This document shows, piece after piece, positions 1 to 5,005 of a stretch of 5,005 nt of DNA. The notes under the pieces were generated by a model. It was not told the DNA's origin. It searched no databases and saw nothing but the letters and a program-made list of their open reading frames with translations. Made by a program: the position numbers and the translations under genes. How positions within the stretch are numbered: the stretch's first letter is position 1; each line of letters begins with the position of its first letter. The DNA lies in contig WREN01000184.1 of the NCBI GenBank assembly GCA_009779295.1, forward strand, positions 1 to 5,005, in the 5' to 3' direction. This DNA comes from Oscillospiraceae bacterium. GTDB taxonomy: Bacteria; Bacillota; Clostridia; Oscillospirales; CAG-272.

Positions 1-150
1 AGGGTCGCCGCTGTAAAACGCGCAGTCAATAACCCAGATTCGACCATCGGGAGTAATCATTAAATTACTGGTGTTCCAATTCCCGCTGAGGAAAGCTGTC
101 GGACGGTTGGCCAATAGTTCCATGTTGTCGTGCAAATAACGCACCAATAG
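1..150 (-). pseudogene. Remnant of an APH-family (aminoglycoside phosphotransferase-like) kinase, C-terminal lobe, runs off the left edge
   Basis: The minus strand is open from 150 to the left edge. It carries the spaced pattern of the APH/choline kinase fold: RYLHDNMELL, then NRP..F, then a catalytic-loop-like SGNWNTSN (64-87), then DGRIWVID (Asp at 25-27) and a GDP just before the edge. In active members the loop reads HGDxxxxN, where the Asp is the catalytic base, and the second Asp binds Mg. Here the loop His is Ser and the catalytic Asp is Asn. The loop's last Asn and the Mg-binding Asp are kept. In-frame stops lie immediately upstream of 150, so only the last part of the gene is joined here. 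The family assignment rests on pattern recall, not a search. I infer a dead fragment; a divergent living family with a changed loop is less likely, because the N-terminal lobe is missing. Confidence 0.6.
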
Positions 151-443
151 TCAGAACTATCAGAATAGCCATCCCATTCTGCCACAGCATTATTTACACC
201 TGTTGCATATGCAGTCGTCGCCATGGAAGTGCTTACGTAATAATCAATACTACTACAGCCTGACCCCAAACGAGGGGTGTGTATAATCGGGGTGGTCCAT
301 TGTAAATCATTTATTGTGTAATAATATGGCATGGTGCTTTTTGGACGTAGGTAAACATAAGCGGAAACTGGCGCAGTAAGAATTAAAGACAATAAGATAG
401 ATAATATAATTAATGTTGCAATTTTTTTCTGATACTTTTTCAT
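60..443 (-). CDS. Short secreted protein with signal peptide; probably a truncated chimeric ORF
   Basis: This ORF encodes 127 residues. The N-terminus is a clear Sec signal peptide: a charged MKKYQKK start, a hydrophobic stretch of about 17 residues, and a likely cleavage after PVSA near residue 28. The mature part is rich in Tyr, Ser, Thr and Trp and contains NAVAEWDGYSD. Such Trp- and Ala-rich stretches after a short secretion signal recall the start of secreted matrixin-like metallopeptidases, but no HExxH is present and I do not assign a family. From about residue 99 to the end, the DNA is the same as the kinase remnant read in another frame, so the last ~29 residues are probably not native. 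The ATG at 443 has no Shine-Dalgarno upstream, because the IS3 remnant starts one base beyond it. It is most likely a non-functional gene fragment. Confidence 0.45.
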   Translation of the reverse strand: MKKYQKKIATLIILSILLSLILTAPVSAYVYLRPKSTMPYYYTINDLQWTTPIIHTPRLGSGCSSIDYYVSTSMATTAYATGVNNAVAEWDGYSDSSDYWCVICTTTWNYWPTVRQLSSAGIGTPVI

Positions 444-444
444 A

Positions 445-531
445 TTGATACGGCTACGGAAAGAAAACGCTCAACTAAAAATGGAGGTAGACATTTTAAA
501 ACAAGCTGCGCTGATATTAGGACAAAAGTAG
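445..531 (+). pseudogene. IS3-family OrfA, C-terminal leucine-zipper end only
   Basis: Frame 445-531 reads LIRLRKENAQLKMEVDIL followed by KQAALILGQK and a TAG stop. This is the characteristic C-terminal coiled coil of IS3-family OrfA, which multimerises the transposase: a heptad-like Leu pattern ending in EVDILKQAA. The N-terminal helix-turn-helix and everything upstream of 445 are gone. Just before the stop lies AAAAG (524-528), the kind of A-rich slippery sequence used for -1 frameshifting to make the OrfAB fusion. Slipping back one base there enters the orfB frame at GTA GAA GTG, as expected for this family. The piece is too short to act alone. Confidence 0.8.
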
Positions 532-1005
532 AAGTGATAAAGAGAAATGCCCACAAATACTGTGTATATCCGCATATATGCGGTTGCGCAATGTAAGATA
601 TTAGGCATATCTCGGGGGAGTTATTACTACGAAGCGAAAAGTCCGAAAGATGAAACGCCTTTTGAAACAGCGGTTCAAACGGCGTTTGAAGAGAATCGTA
701 GTCTATACGGAAGCCGGAAATTGAAAAAGGTATTGTCTGAAGCCGGAATAACACTATCGAGGCGTAAAATTTGTCGAATCATGAAACGCAGAGGTTTGGA
801 ATCGGCATATACGCACAAGAAATACAAAAACCACAGTACAAAGTATAATGAAGCAAACGTACCGAATCTGCTTGATAGGCAATTCAACGGTCATGCTGCC
901 CTCGCCGCCGTAGTAAGTGACCTAACATACCGCAACCGCCGTATTCGCTATACACTTAGAATGTCGTTGATTTGCGGTATTATCAACTGGGAATCTCGGA
1001 CCTAA
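528..1005 (+). pseudogene. IS3-family OrfB (integrase-type transposase), frameshifted and truncated
   Basis: The reading frame at 528-593 gives KVEVIKRNAHKY and ends in GCAM. It then continues, one frame over, as CKILGISRGSYYYEAK from 594, so OrfB is split by a shift at about 591-595. ATG TAAG here corresponds to an ancestral ATG TGT AAG with one TG lost. The ATG at 547 opens a 152-residue frame to 1005, but its first ~15 residues are out-of-frame noise. After the shift come the HTH_21-type segment (ENRSLYGSRKLKKVL, ICRIMKRRGL) and the start of the rve/DDE core, FNGH..L..VVSDLTY, with the first catalytic Asp at 919-921. Past DLTY the sequence degrades into several frames. It has no catalytic capacity. 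Confidence 0.8.
570..583. repeat. 14-bp perfect palindrome inside the orfB remnant
   Basis: CCGCATATATGCGG is a perfect inverted repeat without a spacer. It lies in the stretch where OrfB normally reads HKYSV.AMCK; here about six extra codons separate HKY from AMCK, and the palindrome fills most of that excess. It could be a small insertion, a duplication by-product or chance. I see no second copy in the window. Confidence 0.4.
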
Positions 1006-1051
1006 TTTCCGAGGAGATTAATTATATCATATTCAGGAGATTTTTGCAATA

Positions 1052-1080
1052 TCTTTTAAACCCCCCTTGCTAAAGGGAGG
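1052..1080 (-). terminator. Possible terminator of the ABC-Smr operon
   Basis: On the minus strand, 34 or more bases after the Smr stop codon, the hairpin CCCTT-TAGC-AAGGG is followed by GGG and then TTTAAAAG. The stem is short and the T-run is only three bases, so intrinsic termination would be weak. The adjacent ACCGC/GCGGT hairpin may help. It is the only terminator-like structure downstream of the operon in the window. Confidence 0.3.
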
Positions 1081-1107
1081 GGGACCGCCGCAGCGGTGGG
1101 GGGATTC
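1061..1107. repeat. GC-rich double-hairpin dispersed repeat (REP/MITE-like)
   Basis: This block differs sharply in composition from its flanks. It has runs of C then G, with two hairpins: CCCTT-gcta-AAGGG (1064-1077) and ACCGC-cgca-GCGGT (1084-1097), then a run of six or more G. On the minus strand it reads AATCCCCCCACCGCTGCGG followed by CGGTCCCCC and AAGGGGGG. This resembles the short non-coding repeats found in many copies in some Bacillota and Negativicutes genomes, often between genes. Only one copy is in the window, so the repeat status is recalled from general patterns, not shown here. It marks the boundary between the IS debris and the ABC/Smr operon. Confidence 0.55.
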
Positions 1108-1114
1108 CTAAGAT

Positions 1115-1363
1115 TCAAAACAACTCCCGCAGCACCAAATCCGTTTCGCCCTGATTCATGCCATACTCAATCCTGATCACTTTCGGGTGCCGCCCGTATG
1201 CGGCGCGGATCATGGATTTCAATTCCGTCCCGTTGTGATAACCGTGTATAATCCGGATTTTATATGTATTACGCCCGGTTTTATTCAAATTGTAATCGAT
1301 ATAAGTTTTGGCTTGATATTTCGTCATGCCGTGTATATCGAGTTCAACAATGCCGCCGGCCAT
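1115..1363 (-). CDS. Small stand-alone Smr-domain protein
   Basis: The 82-residue product is almost exactly one Smr domain. It shows the first signature LDIHGMT (residues 8-14, His11), a helix with the conserved Ala at 18, the second signature IRIIHGYHNGT (36-46, the family's HGxGxG-type loop) and LKSMIR (48-53). The ending HPKVIRIEYG..NQGETDLVL matches the last strands of the fold. Smr domains occur at the C-terminus of MutS2 and as single-domain proteins; several have nicking endonuclease activity on DNA or cleave RNA, with recent work linking them to ribosome collision rescue. The ATG sits 6 bases after the upstream ABC stop, and the GTGAGGT ribosome binding site overlaps that stop, so it is co-transcribed and probably translationally coupled. 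The domain call is firm; substrate and link to the exporter are unknown. Confidence 0.85.
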   Translation of the reverse strand: MAGGIVELDIHGMTKYQAKTYIDYNLNKTGRNTYKIRIIHGYHNGTELKSMIRAAYGRHPKVIRIEYGMNQGETDLVLRELF

Positions 1364-1369
1364 AAATTT

Positions 1370-3217
1370 TTACCTCACTTTATCAAACTGGCTGTTGTAT
1401 ATATTCGCGTAAAACCCATTAAGCGCGAGCAACTCTTCATGCGTACCCTGCTCAACTATGTCGCCGTCGTTCAGGCAAAGAATCAAGTCTGCGTTCCTGA
1501 TTGTTGACAGCCTGTGCGCGATTATGAAACTCGTGCGGTTTTTCATGAGGTTATCCATCGCGCGCTGTATCAAAATTTCCGTGCGCGTGTCAACGGAACT
1601 CGTCGCTTCGTCGAGGATCATTATTTTCGCGTCCGACAGCACCGCTCTGGCAATCGTCAAGAGCTGTTTCTGCCCTTGAGAGATATTATCGCCCTCTTCG
1701 TTGATTTCCAGATTGTAACCGTCAGGCAACGTCCGTACGAAATGATCGACCTGCGCCGTGACGGCGGCTTCGATAACTTCATCGTCAGTCGCGTCAAGTT
1801 TGCCGTAACGTATATTGTCTTTAATACTCCCGTTGTACAGCCACGTGTCCTGCAGCACCATACCGAACTCTTTGCGCGTGTCATGGCGGGAAAACTCGTT
1901 CATGTCGTGACCGTCGATATAAATATTACCGCCCGTCAAATCGTGAAAACGCATAAGTAATTTTATAATCGTCGTCTTACCTGCGCCCGTCGGACCGACT
2001 ATTGCGATTTTCTGCCCGGCTTTGATATTGGCCGAAAAATCGTTTATAACGATTTTGTCAGTGTCCTCATAACCGAATTTCAAGTGGTCGAAAACGATAT
2101 CGCCTTTGATATTTTCTATGTCGTAAGTTGAAACAATTTCAACTTCTTCTTTTTCGTCAAGAAATTCAAACACGCGTTCCGCGGCGGCGATGGTCATTTG
2201 GATTTGGTTGGAAATATTCGCCATCTGCATGATAGGCTGCGTGAACGACCGCACATACATCACAAACGCCTGTATTCCGCCGATGGTTACAACGCCGTTC
2301 GACGCGAGCATCGCGCCGATTATGCATATCGCCACGTAGCCGAGGTTACTCACGAAATTCATCACCGGGTGCATCAGCCCCGACAAAAACTGCGCTTTCC
2401 ATCCTGCTTTGTACAATTTTTCGTTTTCAACGTCAAATTCTTCGATTGATTTTTGTTCTTTATTAAACGCTTTTATCACGATGTGCCCGCCGTACATTTC
2501 TTCCACGTGACCGTTCACAGTGCCTAAATATTTCTGCTGACCTTTGAAATATTTCTGAGACGCTTTGACGACGACCATCACCAGCACGACCGTTATCGGA
2601 ATAATACCCAGCGCGACGAGCGTCATCTGCCAGCTTATGGAAAACATCATGATAAGCACGCCGATCAATGTCGCGACAGACGTTATGATTTGCGTTATAC
2701 TTTGGTTCATGCTCTGATTGAGCGTATCAACGTCGTTCGTAATACGCGACAAAATTTCGCCGTGACTTGTTTTGTTGAAGTAACTGAGCGGCAGTTTGTT
2801 GATTTTCTGCATAATTGAATTTCGCAGGTTGTATGAAACTTTGGTTGAAATGCCCGCCATCGTGTAGCCCTGTACAAACATAAACGCCGAGCTTACGATA
2901 TACAAACCGATCATTAACAATAATATCCGCCCGATATATCCGAAATCAATGCCGTTGCTTCCTCCGGTAATGGCGTTTATCATGCCCCTTGCCATTTCGT
3001 CGGTGGCGTTAGCGAGGATTTTCGGTCCGATAATCGTAAAGACAGTAGAGACCGCAGCGCATATCATAACCAATAATATTTTCCATTTAAACGGCGCCAA
3101 GTATTTGAATAATTTTTTGAAACTGCCTTTGAAATCCTTCGCCTTCTCGCCGACTATCATCGCGGGAGGTCCGCCGCCGAACATGCCTCTTCTGGGTCTG
3201 TTTTGATTTCTGTTCAC
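1370..3217 (-). CDS. ABC half-exporter (permease-ATPase fusion) with consensus catalytic site, LmrD/BmrD/TM288-like subunit
   Basis: I place the start at the GTG at 3217: it has AAAGGAGG 7 bases upstream and overlaps the preceding stop as GTGA. The product is 615 residues. A Gly/Arg-rich N-terminus with GGPPAMIVGEKAKDFKG (about 15-32), typical of this subunit type, precedes six predicted membrane helices (roughly 44-64, 95-118, 173-195, 197-219, 278-305, 312-335). The ATPase domain has Walker A GPTGAGKTT (408-416), Q-loop MVLQDTWLY, signature ISQGQ (512-516, a variant of LSGGQ), Walker B IMILDE with catalytic Glu537, and switch His568 in IIAHRLSTI. It therefore supplies the active ATP site of a heterodimer, while its altered signature would face the partner's weak site. 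It sits in the cytoplasmic membrane, and drug, lipid or peptide export is plausible. The substrate is not predictable. Confidence 0.93.
   Translation of the reverse strand: MNRNQNRPRRGMFGGGPPAMIVGEKAKDFKGSFKKLFKYLAPFKWKILLVMICAAVSTVFTIIGPKILANATDEMARGMINAITGGSNGIDFGYIGRILLLMIGLYIVSSAFMFVQGYTMAGISTKVSYNLRNSIMQKINKLPLSYFNKTSHGEILSRITNDVDTLNQSMNQSITQIITSVATLIGVLIMMFSISWQMTLVALGIIPITVVLVMVVVKASQKYFKGQQKYLGTVNGHVEEMYGGHIVIKAFNKEQKSIEEFDVENEKLYKAGWKAQFLSGLMHPVMNFVSNLGYVAICIIGAMLASNGVVTIGGIQAFVMYVRSFTQPIMQMANISNQIQMTIAAAERVFEFLDEKEEVEIVSTYDIENIKGDIVFDHLKFGYEDTDKIVINDFSANIKAGQKIAIVGPTGAGKTTIIKLLMRFHDLTGGNIYIDGHDMNEFSRHDTRKEFGMVLQDTWLYNGSIKDNIRYGKLDATDDEVIEAAVTAQVDHFVRTLPDGYNLEINEEGDNISQGQKQLLTIARAVLSDAKIMILDEATSSVDTRTEILIQRAMDNLMKNRTSFIIAHRLSTIRNADLILCLNDGDIVEQGTHEELLALNGFYANIYNSQFDKVR
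1372..1378 (-). promoter_or_regulatory. Ribosome binding site of the Smr gene, overlapping the ABC stop codon
   Basis: GTGAGGT on the minus strand lies 8 bases before the ATG at 1363 and includes the last codons of the ABC gene. It supports this start and indicates coupled translation. Confidence 0.6.
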
Positions 3218-5005
3218 GCCAATTCCTCCTTTGAGAGCTGACTTTCCGCTATCTCCCTGTATTCCACGCAAGTTTTTAATAATTCCATGTGTGTGCCTTT
3301 TTCGACGATTTTCCCGTGGTCAAGTACGATTATCTGCTCGGCGTTCATTATTGTGCTCACCCTCTGCGCCACGATTAAAATCGTTGAATCGTTCGTGTAC
3401 TGTTTCAAAGCCTGACGCAACGCGGAATCCGTTTTGAAATCGAGCGCGGAAAAGCTGTCGTCGAAGATATAAATCGGCGGTTTTTTGACCAACGCGCGAG
3501 CGATTGCCAAACGTTGTTTCTGTCCGCCCGAAACGTTCACGCCGCCCTGCGATATAGGCGACGTCAAGTCGAAAAACTCTTTCGCCTGCGCAATTTCGAC
3601 GGCTTCTGTGATTTCACCCGTTTCAGCGTCCTCTTTACCGAATTTAATATTCGATTCCATATCGCCCATGAACAATATTCCCTTTTGCGGTATATAACCG
3701 ATGTTGTCGCGGAGCGCGTGCTGTTCTACATCGCGGATGTCAACGCCGTCAATCAAAATCTCGCCCGCCGTTACGTCGTAGAAACGCGGAATCAAGTTGA
3801 TAAGCGTGGACTTCCCTGAGCCGGTCGCGCCGATGAACGCCGTCGTTTCGCCGGCTTTCGCGGTGAACGATATATTCTGAAGCACGTCGGTTTCCGCGTT
3901 CGTGTAGCGGAAAGACACGTTTTTAAATTCGATATTGCCTGTTATGGTCTCGAATTTTTTGACACTTTCTTTATCTTTTATTACAAGCTCGGTGTTCAGC
4001 ACTTCGTTGATACGCACGGCCGAAACGGACGCGCGCGGCAGCATTATAAAAATCATCGCAATCATTACGAACGACATTATTATTTGCATCGCGTACTGGA
4101 TGAACGCCATCATGTCGCCGATTTGTATCGTTGATGCGGCGATCGCGTGCGCGCCGACCCATATTATCAAAAGCGAAATCGTGTTCATGAACAGCATCAT
4201 CAGCGGCATCATAAACGCTATAGAACGCTGCACGAACCTGTTTGTGTCGGCGAGATTTTTATTAGCTTCGCCGAATCTGTTTTCTTCATGCTTTTCGTTT
4301 CTGAACGCGCGGATTACCATCAAGCCGGATAAATTTTCACGGCTGATTAAATTCAATTTGTCGATTAATTTCTGTAAAAGTTTAAATTTCGGCACTACGA
4401 TGACGTACAGTAACGCTATTACGCACAGCAATAATATTACCGCCAAAGCGATTATCCAGCTCATTGAAAGACTTTTGTTTAACGCCATTATAATGCCGCC
4501 GATGCCCATTATCGGCGCGTAACACAGGATTCTTATTCCCATAACAATCATCATCTGCACCTGATGTACGTCGTTTGTAGTCCGCGTTATGAGCGACGCG
4601 GTGGAAAATTTGTCAAATTCCTCGTTTGAGAACATGCTGACTTTCGCGAAAACATCGCGGCGCAGTTTTTTCGCCACAGACGCTGATATACGCGCGGAGA
4701 AAAATCCGACGACGATTGCAATCAATGTTCCCGCTAATACGAGCAACAGCATTTTCGCGCCGGTTACGACGATATAATCCTGCTGGATTTTGTTAATATC
4801 CATGCCGAGTTCTTTATAAAACAATGAAGTGAATGCTTTCGCTACTTGGCTTTTTATTGCGCCGTCAACGTTTGCCGCCGCCGAAATGTATTGCTCGACG
4901 GGCATTTGAGACAACATTGGCAGCATTTCGTAAACGTTCGAAATGTCCATTTCCCGTGTATCTGTATCGGTCGTATTTTCCGGTGATAAATCTTGAATAA
5001 ATAAA
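3214..5005 (-). CDS. ABC half-exporter (permease-ATPase fusion) with degenerate ATPase site, LmrC/BmrC/TM287-like subunit; 5' end outside window
   Basis: The frame is open to the right edge. The ATG at 4950 has no good ribosome binding site, and a start there would lack the first membrane helix, so it is an internal Met. Upstream codons read LFIQDLSPENTTDTDTRE. Numbering from that Met, residues 1-60 with the upstream part form an unusually long first outer loop. Helices follow at about 67-87, 133-157, 165-187, 244-266 and 281-304, with the coupling segment FDKFSTASLITRTTNDV near 112-128. The ATPase domain has Walker A GATGSGKST (374-382), a consensus signature VSGGQ (473-477), Walker B IYIFDD with Asp498 in place of the catalytic Glu, and Gln529 in place of the switch His (VAQRVST). 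This Asp/Gln pair is the known mark of the degenerate subunit in heterodimeric exporters. It partners the next gene, which it overlaps by 4 bases. Confidence 0.93.
   Translation of the reverse strand, partial: LFIQDLSPENTTDTDTREMDISNVYEMLPMLSQMPVEQYISAAANVDGAIKSQVAKAFTSLFYKELGMDINKIQQDYIVVTGAKMLLLVLAGTLIAIVVGFFSARISASVAKKLRRDVFAKVSMFSNEEFDKFSTASLITRTTNDVHQVQMMIVMGIRILCYAPIMGIGGIIMALNKSLSMSWIIALAVILLLCVIALLYVIVVPKFKLLQKLIDKLNLISRENLSGLMVIRAFRNEKHEENRFGEANKNLADTNRFVQRSIAFMMPLMMLFMNTISLLIIWVGAHAIAASTIQIGDMMAFIQYAMQIIMSFVMIAMIFIMLPRASVSAVRINEVLNTELVIKDKESVKKFETITGNIEFKNVSFRYTNAETDVLQNISFTAKAGETTAFIGATGSGKSTLINLIPRFYDVTAGEILIDGVDIRDVEQHALRDNIGYIPQKGILFMGDMESNIKFGKEDAETGEITEAVEIAQAKEFFDLTSPISQGGVNVSGGQKQRLAIARALVKKPPIYIFDDSFSALDFKTDSALRQALKQYTNDSTILIVAQRVSTIMNAEQIIVLDHGKIVEKGTHMELLKTCVEYREIAESQLSKEELA
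3225..3232 (-). promoter_or_regulatory. Strong Shine-Dalgarno that fixes a GTG start for the second ABC gene
   Basis: AAAGGAGG on the minus strand is 7 bases upstream of GTG at 3215-3217. An ATG at 3271 in the same frame would require a 58-base overlap with the upstream gene and would place this site inside the coding sequence. Confidence 0.85.

Larger units (their letters stand above)
445..1005 (+). mobile_element. IS3-family insertion sequence remnant, truncated at both ends
   Basis: The end of orfA, a probable programmed frameshift site and the first half of orfB occur in the IS3-family order on the plus strand. The left end is missing: recognisable orfA starts at about 445, directly against the start codon of a gene on the other strand, and no terminal inverted repeat is visible. 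The right end is unclear. Transposase similarity in one frame ends just after the first catalytic Asp (919-921). Out-of-frame fragments after that (VVDL near 973-984, LGPN near 1000-1011) suggest that decayed orfB sequence continues to perhaps 1050. With the second Asp and the Glu of the DDE triad absent, the element cannot encode an active transposase. Confidence 0.85.

Noticed and set aside
1..443. Idea that the kinase-like remnant and the secreted ORF form an overlapping two-gene toxin or defence unit
   Set aside because: Both are incomplete, the kinase loop lacks its catalytic residue, and the overlap is best explained by a recombination join rather than selected gene overlap.
440..754. 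104-residue minus-strand open frame across the IS remnant
   Set aside because: It is antisense to recognisable orfA/orfB sequence and has no supporting motif or ribosome binding site.
1084..1097. Possible CRISPR-like or operator hairpin
   Set aside because: It is a single unit with no second copy or spacer pattern; it is better explained as part of the dispersed double-hairpin repeat.
1514..1960. 148-residue plus-strand open frame opposite the ATPase domain of the second ABC gene
   Set aside because: It lies fully inside a well-supported gene on the other strand and shows no domain of its own.
3935..4522. 195-residue plus-strand open frame opposite the degenerate ABC gene
   Set aside because: It is antisense to conserved membrane-helix coding sequence, has no ribosome binding site or recognisable domain, and its composition is that of a complement of hydrophobic codons.

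Overview
The window looks like a low-to-moderate GC Gram-positive bacterium (Bacillota, probably a Clostridia-like lineage). This is inferred from strong AGGAGG-type ribosome binding sites, the style of the ABC exporter pair, the stand-alone Smr protein and a G/C-rich dispersed repeat of a kind seen in that phylum. No rRNA or other taxonomic marker is present, so the assignment is soft.

Right two thirds (about 1115-5005, all minus strand, transcribed right to left) is an intact, tightly packed operon. It starts beyond the right edge with a type IV (MsbA/LmrA-like) ABC half-exporter whose ATPase site is degenerate (3214-5005, 5' end missing). A second half-exporter with a consensus catalytic site follows (1370-3217), joined by a GTGA stop/start overlap. 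The last gene is a small stand-alone Smr-domain protein (1115-1363), whose Shine-Dalgarno overlaps the stop of the ABC gene. The two ABC proteins have the pairing expected of a heterodimeric exporter (BmrC/BmrD, LmrC/LmrD, TM287/288 type). The substrate cannot be read from the sequence.

Left third (1-1110) is a mosaic of broken pieces. At 1-150 (minus) is the C-terminal part of an APH-family small-molecule kinase whose catalytic loop has lost its key residues. Overlapping it in another frame is the end of a short signal-peptide ORF (60-443, minus), which appears to be the truncated N-terminus of a secreted protein run on into the kinase remnant. From about 445 to 1005 (plus) is an IS3-family insertion sequence remnant: the end of orfA, a probable A4G frameshift site, and an orfB broken by a dinucleotide loss and cut off just after the first catalytic Asp. 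The IS remnant begins one base upstream of the start codon of the secreted ORF, so that ORF has lost its own promoter and ribosome binding site. A GC-rich double-hairpin repeat (1061-1107) separates this debris from the operon and may serve as its terminator.

I do not see a convincing new multi-gene system. The most useful observations are the hidden remnants, the frameshift reconstruction, the two start-codon corrections, and the placement of an Smr gene at the end of a heterodimeric ABC exporter operon.
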